A stretch of 64,000 nt of DNA from Opitutaceae bacterium (GTDB taxonomy: Bacteria > Verrucomicrobiota > Verrucomicrobiia > Opitutales > Opitutaceae). The stretch is from positions 41,058-105,057 of the forward strand of contig JAHFTC010000002.1 of assembly GCA_023269585.1 (NCBI GenBank), in the 5' to 3' direction. Positions 9,161 to 17,202 of this stretch are shown in pieces (the first letter of the stretch is position 1; each line of letters starts with the position of its first letter). The position numbers and the translations under genes were made by a program. The notes under the pieces are model-generated. The model searched no databases and was not told where the DNA came from. It saw only the letters and a list, made by a program, of their open reading frames with translations.

Positions 9161-12100
9161 TCAGGATTTTGGAAGCGCGGGGTTCTTGGGTGAGGCTGGT
9201 TCGTCGCGCTCGAACCGCTCATAGAGGGCAGGCAGCAACACGAGCGTGAGGAAAGTCGCGCTGATGATGCCGCCGATAACGACCGTCGCCAGGGGGCGCT
9301 GCACCTCCGCGCCCGCGCCACCGGCCAGCGCCATGGGCAGGAAGCCGAGCGAGGCCACAAGTGCCGTCATCAGCACGGGGCGCAATCGCGTGAGAGACCC
9401 CTCAATGGTGGCTTCGCGCACACTGCGCCCCTGCTCGCGGAGCTGGTTGAAGTAGCTCACGAGCATCACGCCGTTGAGCACGGCCACACCGCTGAGCGCG
9501 ATGAAGCCGATGCCGGCGGAGATAGAGAACGGCAGATCGCGCAACCAAAGCGCAAACACACCGCCGGTCACCGCCAACGGGATTCCCGAGTAAACCATCA
9601 GTGCCTGGCGCAGGCTGCCGAAGGTCATAAAGATCAGCAGGAAGATGACCGCTAGGGCCACGGGCACGATAACCGCGAGACGAGCACGGGCCTCTTGCAG
9701 GTTCTTGAACTGGCCCCCGAACTCGATGGAATAGCCGGGCGGCAACTTGATCAGTTCCTTCACCTTCGCCTGCGCTTCGAGAACGTAGCTCTCCACATCG
9801 CGTCCGCGCAGATTGACCATGATTGCCGCACGACGCTGCCCGGACTCGCGAGAGATGGTGTTCACCTTGTCGGAGACGTTGAAGTCGGCGACCTGACCGA
9901 GCGTGATCACGCCCTCCTCGTGCGAGGAACGCAGCGGGAGATGCTTCAGCTCATCCAGGGCGGCGCGGAGATTCTCCGGCAGCCGCACGACGATGGGATA
10001 GCGGCGGTTGCCATCCACGATGACGCCAGTCTCCTTGCCGGCGAGCGCGGTGGCGACCGTGTCGTTCACCTCGCTCGCATGCACATTGTAGCGGGTCATG
10101 GCGTCGCGCCGTAGTTTGATTTCGAGCATCGGCGCCTTGCCGAGTGCATCGAACTCCACGTCGGCGGCACCGGGCACCTTCTCAAGGATCTCGCGGGCCT
10201 CGCCGGCAAGGCGCTCGATCACCGCGTAGTCGTCGCCGTAAACTTTCACGGCGATATCGGCGCGCGTGCCTTCGAGGATCTCGTTGAAGCGCATCTCGAT
10301 GGGCTGGGAGAAGAGATGCGACTCGGCCGGGAGGTTGGTGGCGAGCACCGCGGCCATCCGCGTGGCGACTTCGTCCTTGGTGAGCGTGTTGCCGCGCTCA
10401 TCCTTGGCCCATTCGTCGAACGGCTTGTAGAAGATGTAGGTATCGGCGACGTTGACTCCCATCGGATCGGTCGCGACCTCCGCCGTTCCGATACGCGAAA
10501 AGGTGTGCGTCACTCCCGGGAACTTGTCCCGCAGCAGCTTCTCGCCGCGCTCCTGCAATTCCAGCGAGGCGTCCAGCCCGATGCTGTTGGTGCGGATCAT
10601 GAACGTGGCAAACGAGCCTTCGTCGAGCTGCGGCACGAACTCCGCGCCGAGCCGGCCGAAAAGGAAGAAGGCGAGCGCGGCAAGCGCGACCGCTCCGCCC
10701 ACAAAGAGCCAGCGCAGGCGAAGCGCCACCTCCAGGATGGGGCGGTAGAGCGCCTTCGCGAAGCGGATGACAAAGTTGTCCTCCTCCGAGATCTTCCCTT
10801 TCAGAAAGTACGAACAGAGCACGGGCATGAGCGTGAGGGAAAGAATGAGCGCACCCACCAGCGCGTAGATGACGGTCAGCGCCATCGGCTTGAACATCTT
10901 CCCTTCGATACCGGTGAGCGAAAGGATCGGAACATAGACGATGGTGATGATGAACACGCCGAAGAACATCGGGCGGCCGACTTCCTTCGCGGCGGTTAGC
11001 ACGGTGTGCATGCGCTCCTCGAAAGTGAGCGTGCGATGCAGCTCGTGCTGGCGCACCCCGAGGCGACGCACGATGTTTTCGACCATCACGACGGCACCGT
11101 CGATGATGAGGCCGAAGTCCACCGCACCCAAGCTCATCAGATTGCCCGATACACCGAACTTCACCATCCCGGTGATCGCGAAGAGAAACGAGAGCGGGAT
11201 CGCGAGCGAAACGATGAAGGCAGCGCGCCAGTTGCCGAGCAGGCCGAGCAGTACGACCACGACAAAGATCGCGCCCTCGAAGAGATTCTTCTCCACCGTG
11301 GCGATGGTGCGGTCCACGAGATCGGTACGATCATAGACCGTCGTGATCGTCACGCCGGGAGGGAGCGTAGGCTTGAGCTCCTCCAGCTTGTCGGCGACCC
11401 GGCTTGCGATGATGCGGGAGTTCTCCCCCGCCAGCATCAGCGCTGCGCCAAGGACGGCTTCCTTGCCGTTGTACGTGGCAGTGCCGGTACGCAGGCTGCT
11501 GCCGATGCCGACGTCCGCTACGTCGCGCACCAGCAGCGGCTTCGCGGCGGCGCCGCGGAACTTGAGGGGCAGGCTCGCGATCTCCTCGGCGGTCTGCACT
11601 CGGCTATCGGCGCGGATGGTGATCTGCTCGCCACCGATCTGCACGGACCCGCCGCCAGCGTTCTCCACGTTCTCGCCGACCACATCGGCGAGTTCCTTGA
11701 AGGTGACGCCGGCCGCCAGCAATGCGTCGGGGCGCGGTAGCACGACAATCTGCTTCTCGTAGCCGCCGGATGCATTCACCTCGGCAACTCCGGGCACGGT
11801 GCGCAACGACGGTTTCACGACGAAGTCGTGGATAAGCTTGAGCTCCATCAGCTGCTCCGCGCGGGTGGCGGGCTTGTTCGGTGCGTCCTCCCGGTAATCG
11901 ACGATGTAGTAGAAGATATCGCTCAGGCCGGTGGTAATCGGCGCCAGTTTGGGCGCGAGTCCGGGGGGCAGATCCTCGGCGGCGTTTTGGAGGCGCTCGC
12001 TCACGAGTTGGCGGGAGCGGTAGACGTCGGCGTCGTCGCCAAAGACCAGGGTGACTTGCGAGAGACCGGTCTTGGAGAGCGAGCGCAGCTCGGTCATGCC

Positions 12101-12331
12101 CGGGATGCCGCTCATCTCCATCTCAATGGGAAAGGTGACGAGCTTCTCGATCTCCTCGGGCGCGAGGCCCATGACCTCGGTGTTCACCTGTACCTGAACG
12201 TTGGTGATATCGGGCGTGGCGTCGATGGGCAGGCGCAGCGCGGCCCAGATGCCCGCGCCAAGCAGCGCGAGCGAGCCCAGCAGCACGAATACGCGCTGGC
12301 GCAGGGAAAATTCCAGAATTTTGTCGATCAT
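9161..12331 (-). CDS. czcA: CzcA-type heavy-metal RND efflux pump
   Basis: A 1056-residue inner-membrane RND protein that exports metal cations with the proton gradient, in a tripartite complex with an adaptor and an outer-membrane channel. The start (MIDKILEFSLRQR) and length are typical of the family. In transmembrane segment 4 the sequence DFGLIIDGAVVMVEN carries D405, D411 and E418, matching the Asp/Asp/Glu set of CzcA (D402, D408, E415), whereas CusA pumps differ here. This argues for Zn, Co or Cd as substrate rather than Cu or Ag. It starts 21 bp after the adaptor gene. The metal specificity is inferred from that motif and from the Zn/Cd-type ATPase in the same operon. Confidence 0.93.
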   Translation of the reverse strand: MIDKILEFSLRQRVFVLLGSLALLGAGIWAALRLPIDATPDITNVQVQVNTEVMGLAPEEIEKLVTFPIEMEMSGIPGMTELRSLSKTGLSQVTLVFGDDADVYRSRQLVSERLQNAAEDLPPGLAPKLAPITTGLSDIFYYIVDYREDAPNKPATRAEQLMELKLIHDFVVKPSLRTVPGVAEVNASGGYEKQIVVLPRPDALLAAGVTFKELADVVGENVENAGGGSVQIGGEQITIRADSRVQTAEEIASLPLKFRGAAAKPLLVRDVADVGIGSSLRTGTATYNGKEAVLGAALMLAGENSRIIASRVADKLEELKPTLPPGVTITTVYDRTDLVDRTIATVEKNLFEGAIFVVVVLLGLLGNWRAAFIVSLAIPLSFLFAITGMVKFGVSGNLMSLGAVDFGLIIDGAVVMVENIVRRLGVRQHELHRTLTFEERMHTVLTAAKEVGRPMFFGVFIITIVYVPILSLTGIEGKMFKPMALTVIYALVGALILSLTLMPVLCSYFLKGKISEEDNFVIRFAKALYRPILEVALRLRWLFVGGAVALAALAFFLFGRLGAEFVPQLDEGSFATFMIRTNSIGLDASLELQERGEKLLRDKFPGVTHTFSRIGTAEVATDPMGVNVADTYIFYKPFDEWAKDERGNTLTKDEVATRMAAVLATNLPAESHLFSQPIEMRFNEILEGTRADIAVKVYGDDYAVIERLAGEAREILEKVPGAADVEFDALGKAPMLEIKLRRDAMTRYNVHASEVNDTVATALAGKETGVIVDGNRRYPIVVRLPENLRAALDELKHLPLRSSHEEGVITLGQVADFNVSDKVNTISRESGQRRAAIMVNLRGRDVESYVLEAQAKVKELIKLPPGYSIEFGGQFKNLQEARARLAVIVPVALAVIFLLIFMTFGSLRQALMVYSGIPLAVTGGVFALWLRDLPFSISAGIGFIALSGVAVLNGVMLVSYFNQLREQGRSVREATIEGSLTRLRPVLMTALVASLGFLPMALAGGAGAEVQRPLATVVIGGIISATFLTLVLLPALYERFERDEPASPKNPALPKS

Positions 12332-12352
12332 GTTGGGATCAGAAGAATGCGG

Positions 12353-13060
12353 TTAGTGGCTGTGACCGCCGCCTTTGGTGAGGCGCAGTTCGGTGAGCCA
12401 GAGTTGTTCGACGGCGGTCGTGGCGACCACGTCGCCGACGTAGAGACCGTCGAGGATCTCGATGTATTCGCCGTCGCTGGCACCGGGCTGTACCGGGGTA
12501 CGCAGCAGATTCGCGCCGTTGACGACATAGACGTAGGCGCCGGTTGATGTCCGCAGCAGGGCCGCACGCGGAACCGCGACATTCTGGCGAGTCAGGCCCC
12601 GCAAGATCAGGTTGACCGCCGTGCCAACCGCCGGCGTGCCGGGCAAGGCGAGTACGATTTCAACCTGATTCAGCGCGGGCAACAGCTCGCGGCGGACCGC
12701 GAGAAGCGTGGCGCCGCTCGGCGGGTTGGACTCCAACTCGTCGGCGAGTTCAACGGGGACGAGCGAGATCGCCCTGGCAGGCGGGCCGGCATCGAATACG
12801 GAGGCAGTGACCTCATAAGTGTGGGCGACGGGGCGCTCCTCGATCTCGGCCGTCTTCACGCCAATTGCGGCAGCAGTCTCGGCCGCGAGTAGCAGGCCCT
12901 GGCCCTCTTTGAATTTCGCGGGCGCTTCATCTTCCTGATGCGCAGATTCGCCTTCGTCGTGGCCCGCGTGCTCATCGGACGACTGCGACTTGCCACAACC
13001 GGACAACGCCAGAAGGGCCGCCACTGGAAGGACGATCAATATAAGTGAGGATCGGCTCAT
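12353..13060 (-). CDS. Short periplasmic adaptor (CzcB/CusB-like) lipoprotein
   Basis: A 235-residue adaptor subunit. It has a lipobox LALSGC (lipidated Cys22), a His/Glu-rich segment (HAGHDEG, AHQED) and a His-rich end (GGGHSH). The C-terminal half contains the beta-barrel and membrane-proximal pattern of CzcB/CusB (NVAVPRAALL, YVYVVNG, IEILDGLYVGDVV). Compared with usual adaptors of about 380-520 residues it is far shorter: no long coiled-coil hairpin or convincing lipoyl-like halves are visible between residues 90 and 120. Its ATG overlaps the stop of the TolC-like gene by 4 bp, so it belongs to the operon. Whether it can bridge pump and channel on its own is an open question. Confidence 0.8.
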   Translation of the reverse strand: MSRSSLILIVLPVAALLALSGCGKSQSSDEHAGHDEGESAHQEDEAPAKFKEGQGLLLAAETAAAIGVKTAEIEERPVAHTYEVTASVFDAGPPARAISLVPVELADELESNPPSGATLLAVRRELLPALNQVEIVLALPGTPAVGTAVNLILRGLTRQNVAVPRAALLRTSTGAYVYVVNGANLLRTPVQPGASDGEYIEILDGLYVGDVVATTAVEQLWLTELRLTKGGGHSH

Positions 13061-14352
13061 GGCTGCGTCTCCACGGCTTTGAAGTCGAGACCGGTCAGAA
13101 GCTGAAGCGCGCCGCCAGCTTCGAGCGCTTCCTGCTGCGTCTCATAGAGCGCATCGATCGCTTCGAGATAAGAGTTCTGCAGTTCGACATAGGTCGCCAG
13201 CGACACAGCACCGAGGCGATAGTGGCGGTCGGCGAGATCAGCGGCATCGCGAAATCTCGCGGCGGCCTCGGGCGACCATCTTGCGGTCTCGGCGAGCTTG
13301 GCAGCGAAGCGGTGCGTGGCGTTGATCACCTCGCGCTCCATGTTGCGCTGCGCGACAAAAACAGCGGCTTCCGCCTGCCGGCGGCGCGCCTCAGCCACGG
13401 CCACATTGGCCCGGGAGCGTCCGCTCACCGGCAGCGGTAACGAGAGCCCGACGCCGAAGGTGCGCTCCACATCGCCGGCTTTTGCCTGGGAATAGTACGG
13501 GCTGACCGTGAAACTCGGGCGGCCTTCGTTGCGTGCGAGCGAGACGACGAGCCCCTGTTGCTCCAGCTCGATCTTGGCCGTGCGGAACTCGAAATTGTTC
13601 TCCCGCGCCGTATCGAGAATCGTCTCAAGATCGGGGGGATTGCGGTAGGCAGGTTTCGCGTCGGTCACTGTGATGGCCGTGTCCACGGGGAGACCACGGA
13701 GCTGATTGAGTTCCACGAGCGCGGCCTGCACGTCGAGTTGCGCCTCGGTCGCGCGGTGTTGCAGGGTGAGTTCCTGCGCTTCGATCACACGGGTTTCGAG
13801 TAGCGGCGTGATGCCGCCTGGGTCGCGTGCCAAGAAGAGTTCGCGCAACGCCTGGTAGCGTTGGGCGACCTCCGCCGCGGCCTGCGCGCGCTCCTGTGCG
13901 GCGTGAAGGCCGTACGCGAGCGTGCGGGCACGGTGGGCGAGCGCGGCCTTGAAACGGGCCAGGCCGAGTTCGGCCAGCGCGATATCGTGGTTTGCGATGG
14001 CCTTCCGCAACGACAAGCGGCCCGGCCAATCGAAGGTTTGCGAGAGGGACACCGCCCAGGCGGTGCCTTCGCCGGCGAGCATGCCACCGGCATCAGTCAC
14101 GCGCTTGCGGCCCAAGTCGAGCGACAGCTCGGGATTCTCGCGGGTGCCGGCGGCCTTGCGCCCCGCCTTGGCGGCGGCGATCTCAGCTTCGTAGAAGGCG
14201 AGTTCGGGATTCTTGGCTACGATGGCGCTGACGATGGATTGGACGGAAACCGGGGCATCCGGCTGTGGCGCCGTCTGAGCGCGCCCGGTAACCGCGAGTA
14301 CAAGGAGCCCGACAAGCGGGCACAAATTGGAGACAAAAGAGAATGACTTCAT
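13057..14352 (-). CDS. TolC-family outer-membrane channel (CzcC-like)
   Basis: A 431-residue outer-membrane factor with a signal peptide (MKSFSF, hydrophobic core, cleavage near GRAQ). The mature part has the two repeated long-helix modules typical of TolC proteins, seen as heptad-rich segments such as EIAAAKAGRKAAG and VAVAEARRRQAEA, with the second repeat starting near residue 230. It would form the exit duct for the CzcA-type pump. It is the second gene of the leftward operon, 118 bp after a small Cys-rich membrane protein, and overlaps the adaptor gene by 4 bp. Confidence 0.88.
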   Translation of the reverse strand: MKSFSFVSNLCPLVGLLVLAVTGRAQTAPQPDAPVSVQSIVSAIVAKNPELAFYEAEIAAAKAGRKAAGTRENPELSLDLGRKRVTDAGGMLAGEGTAWAVSLSQTFDWPGRLSLRKAIANHDIALAELGLARFKAALAHRARTLAYGLHAAQERAQAAAEVAQRYQALRELFLARDPGGITPLLETRVIEAQELTLQHRATEAQLDVQAALVELNQLRGLPVDTAITVTDAKPAYRNPPDLETILDTARENNFEFRTAKIELEQQGLVVSLARNEGRPSFTVSPYYSQAKAGDVERTFGVGLSLPLPVSGRSRANVAVAEARRRQAEAAVFVAQRNMEREVINATHRFAAKLAETARWSPEAAARFRDAADLADRHYRLGAVSLATYVELQNSYLEAIDALYETQQEALEAGGALQLLTGLDFKAVETQP

Positions 14353-14470
14353 TGGAGATTATCTGGTGAGGAGGGTGGAATCATGCGGGCGCACAAAGGC
14401 CCGGAGAGGCGCAACGCACACGGCGTTCGCGCAGAGATCAGAGAAGCCGATCAGTCCTCGCAGGGACCAA

Positions 14471-14872
14471 TCAGGCCAGAATCGACGAAGGCGCGCGCGG
14501 CAGCTGAGCTGCCCGGCGCGCAAAGTGCCATGTCGGCACCCATCCCAACGGACCGTCGATTCCTTGCGTGAACTCGACCAACGGCTCCGCAAGCAACGGA
14601 GGCGCGATCAATCCCAAGCACACCAAACAGGAGCACGCCAGCAAGGCCGTCATGGGTACCTTAACCGAAGCGGTCGAGGAAACGGCTGAACCTTGCTCGA
14701 CGAGATCGCAGCGATCCTCCGCGCACTGTTGGCTTGAAGCACAACAGCCGGAAGCCGCCGCATCATCGCGCTGCGAATCCAGCATCACGGCCGCCTCTAA
14801 ACCGCAATGATTTGTCGCGGTCAGCCATAGGGCCAACAGAGCGAAAGCAAATATGCGGCGGAGAATCGGCAC
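14471..14872 (-). CDS. Small Cys-rich membrane or exported protein, first gene of the metal operon
   Basis: A 133-residue protein with a hydrophobic N-terminus (MPILRRIFAFALLALW) containing TNHCGLEA, then a soluble stretch with seven cysteines including GCCASSQQC and CDLVEQG, then a second hydrophobic segment (about residues 74-95) with ACSCLVC. Small proteins with this start and Cys pattern occur, as far as I recall, upstream of CzcC-like genes in related bacteria, but I know no assigned function. Being first in the operon and Cys-rich, it could be a metal-sensing or metal-trapping leader product. It could also be a simple periplasmic metal binder. Confidence 0.6.
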   Translation of the reverse strand: MPILRRIFAFALLALWLTATNHCGLEAAVMLDSQRDDAAASGCCASSQQCAEDRCDLVEQGSAVSSTASVKVPMTALLACSCLVCLGLIAPPLLAEPLVEFTQGIDGPLGWVPTWHFARRAAQLPRAPSSILA

Positions 14873-14894
14873 GGCGGTGAGAGAGTTTGGCTTA

Positions 14895-14920
14895 TCGCAT
14901 TTGTCAATTCTCTGATGCGA
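14895..14920 (-). promoter_or_regulatory. Possible operator/promoter of the metal operon
   Basis: An inverted repeat TCGCAT - 14 nt - ATGCGA lies 23 bp upstream of the first metal-operon gene. On the operon's strand the spacer holds TTGACA, a perfect -35 hexamer, but I see no convincing -10 at 17 bp. The layout would suit repression by a dimeric metal sensor (ArsR, MerR or Fur type), none of which is encoded in the window. Six-base arms can arise by chance, so this is tentative. Confidence 0.3.
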
Positions 14921-14992
14921 ACAGACCGGTGGCGGCGAGGGGAAATCCGCTCTACGAGTACTCGATTCCGCGAGTGAGGAGAGCTCTTGCTT

Positions 14993-15020
14993 CTAGCCCG
15001 ACTTCCGCTACTGGAGGCGA
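14993..15020 (+). repeat. Left terminal inverted repeat of the IS
   Basis: This 28-bp repeat begins CTAGCCCGACTTCCGC and ends ACTGGAGGCGA. Its reverse complement recurs at 16956-16983 with a single T/A mismatch at position 17. Confidence 0.9.
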
Positions 15021-15141
15021 TTTTTGGGTATTTTCGGGGCTTTGGCGCGCGTAAGTCGTTGGCCCAGCGGGATCGAACTTTCTCAAAGTGCGTGTAGTCC
15101 CGACCTACCCCCTATACGGGGTCGCCGCGGGCTGATAAACT

Positions 15142-16905
15142 GTGGCCGTGTTCCTGAAGTGTCGTATCCGCAAGAAGGACGGCAAAGAGCACCGCTCCTG
15201 GTCGGTGGTGGAGAGCCGCCGGTTCAGCGACGGCAAGGTGGCGCACCGCCACGTGCTCTACCTGGGCGAAATCAACGACAGCCAGCGGCTGGCCTGGCAG
15301 CGCAGTATCAGCGTCTTCGATGAAGACAGCGGGCAATCGCGCCAGCTCGCGCTCTTCCCGGCCGACCGGCCCTTGCCGGGTGATACCGACGCGGTGCAGG
15401 TCCAGCTCGGCCGGCTGCGCCTGGAGCGGCCGCGGCAGTGGGGCGCGTGTTGGCTGGCCGACGAACTTTGGCGCACGCTGCACCTGGACGACTTCTTCGC
15501 CGCGCGTCTGCCGGTGAGTCGCGAGGGCACGACGTGGGAGAAGATCCTGCGCGTCCTGACAATCTACCGACTGCTCTCACCAGGCAGCGAGTGGCGGCTG
15601 CACCGGCATTGGTTCTCAACGACAGCGTTGCCCGACCTGCTTGGCGTCGACGCGCGGGCCGCGCAGGACGACACGCTCTACCGCTGTCTCGACCTGCTGT
15701 TGCCGCACAAGGAGGAGCTCTTCGGGCATCTGCGCCAGCGCTGGAGCGACTTGTTCGACACCCGTTTCGAGGTGCTCCTCTACGACCTGACCAGCACCTA
15801 CTTCGAATGCCCCGTGCCCACCGACGAGGCCGACCCGCGCCGCTTCGGCTACAGCCGCGACAAGCGCGGCGACTGCGTCCAAGTTGTGGTTACACTGGTG
15901 GTCACCCCCGAGGGCCTGCCGCTGGCCTACGAGATGTTGCCCGGCAATACCGCCGACAAGACCACGTTGCGCGACATGCTCGCCACGATCCAGCGCCGCT
16001 ACGGCCAGGCCGAGCGTATCTGGGTCATGGACCGCGGCATCCCCACCGAGGAGGTCCTCGCTGAGTTGCGCACGGCTGATCCACAGGTGCGCTACCTGGT
16101 GGGCACGCCCAAGGGTCGGCTCACCAAGCTGGAAGCCGCGCTGGCCGAGCGCCCGTGGAGCGAGGTCCGGCCGCAACTGCGCGTGAAACTGCTCCCCCAG
16201 GACGGTGAACTTTACGTGCTCGCCGAGAGCGGCGCGCGCATCGGCAAGGAGCGCGGCATGCGCCGGCGGTTGCTGAAAGCGTATTGGAAACGCTTGGGCG
16301 AACTGAAGAAACAGCAACCCGACCGCGACACGTTGCTCAAGAAACTCGGAGCCGCGCAGCACGCCGCCGGCCGCGTCGTCAACGGTCTGGTACAGGTCGA
16401 GGTCGGGCCCGAAGGCACACTGAGCTATCGGCTTGATCGCGTTGCTGTGCGCCGCGCCCGTAGCCGCGAAGGCCGTTACCTGCTGCGCACCAACCTGGCC
16501 GCCGACGATCCCGCGCTGATCTGGCGCTGCTACATGCAGCTGTGCCACGTCGAGGAGGCGTTCCGCACGCCCAAGGGCGACCTCGGCCTGCGTCCGATCT
16601 TCCACCACAAGCCTGAACGCATCGAGGCCCACCTCTTCGTCGCCTTCCTGGCGTACTGCTTGTCTATTACCCTGCGCCAACAACTGCGCCCGCTGGCCCC
16701 CGGGCTGATGCCGCGTGTCGTGTTAGAAAAACTCGCCGGCCTGCAAATGCTCGACGTGGTCATCCCCACCACCGATGGACGCGAACTGCTGCTGCGCCGC
16801 CGCACCGAGCCGGATCATGACATCGCCCTGCTGCTGGATCGACTCGGCCGCACGTTACCTGATCAACCCCCGCCCAAGATCGGCCCGGCGCGCAGCCCAA
16901 TGTAG
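15142..16905 (+). CDS. IS1634-family transposase
   Basis: A 587-residue DDE transposase of the IS4 superfamily. The N-terminus (VFLKCRIRKKDGKEHR, then RHVLYLGEIND) is typical of IS1634-group enzymes. The catalytic aspartates are likely D215 in LLYDLTSTYF and D297 in VMDRGIP; the glutamate is E471 or E472 in HVEEAFR, inside the insertion-type RNase H fold of this family. The start is GTG at 15142, with a second GTG two codons later. No internal stop or frameshift is visible, so it may still be active. Confidence 0.9.
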   Translation: MAVFLKCRIRKKDGKEHRSWSVVESRRFSDGKVAHRHVLYLGEINDSQRLAWQRSISVFDEDSGQSRQLALFPADRPLPGDTDAVQVQLGRLRLERPRQWGACWLADELWRTLHLDDFFAARLPVSREGTTWEKILRVLTIYRLLSPGSEWRLHRHWFSTTALPDLLGVDARAAQDDTLYRCLDLLLPHKEELFGHLRQRWSDLFDTRFEVLLYDLTSTYFECPVPTDEADPRRFGYSRDKRGDCVQVVVTLVVTPEGLPLAYEMLPGNTADKTTLRDMLATIQRRYGQAERIWVMDRGIPTEEVLAELRTADPQVRYLVGTPKGRLTKLEAALAERPWSEVRPQLRVKLLPQDGELYVLAESGARIGKERGMRRRLLKAYWKRLGELKKQQPDRDTLLKKLGAAQHAAGRVVNGLVQVEVGPEGTLSYRLDRVAVRRARSREGRYLLRTNLAADDPALIWRCYMQLCHVEEAFRTPKGDLGLRPIFHHKPERIEAHLFVAFLAYCLSITLRQQLRPLAPGLMPRVVLEKLAGLQMLDVVIPTTDGRELLLRRRTEPDHDIALLLDRLGRTLPDQPPPKIGPARSPM

Positions 16906-16955
16906 TCCCGACCTTTGCCATGCCCGGGCGATGGATCAACGACTTGTGTTTCCTT

Positions 16956-16983
16956 TCGCCTCCAGTTGCGGAAGTCGGGCTAG
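16956..16983 (-). repeat. Right terminal inverted repeat of the IS
   Basis: This is the inverted partner of the repeat at 14993-15020, with 27 of 28 positions identical. It starts 50 bp after the transposase stop. The following 219 bp (16984-17202) hold no gene I can recognise. Confidence 0.9.
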
Positions 16984-17202
16984 TGTGGTTCTGGGATCCG
17001 CGTTTTCTTTTGTGGTTCGTCGGCTGCAACGACCCAGAGCAGCAAACTTCGGAAAGGCGAAGCCTGCTCGCCGAGCAGCTCCAAAGATCGACTGCCTCCA
17101 TCGAATTTGCTCGGGGTGGAAGCGTTGATTCAGCTGAAAGCCCGAGGCCGTGTGGATCTCGCCAACGCAAGGCAACCGGCGAACAGGTGGTTGGCATTCA
17201 TG

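Larger units (their letters stand above)
14993..16983 (+). mobile_element. IS1634-type insertion sequence
   Basis: A complete insertion sequence of about 1,990 bp. It is bounded by 28-bp terminal inverted repeats (14993-15020 and 16956-16983) that match at 27 positions and differ only at one central base. One transposase gene fills most of it. The outermost four bases are CTAG at both ends; because CTAG is palindromic it may be either part of the repeats or a 4-bp target duplication. It sits between the start of the metal operon and the integrase gene, inside the genomic island, and disrupts no recognisable gene. Confidence 0.9.
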
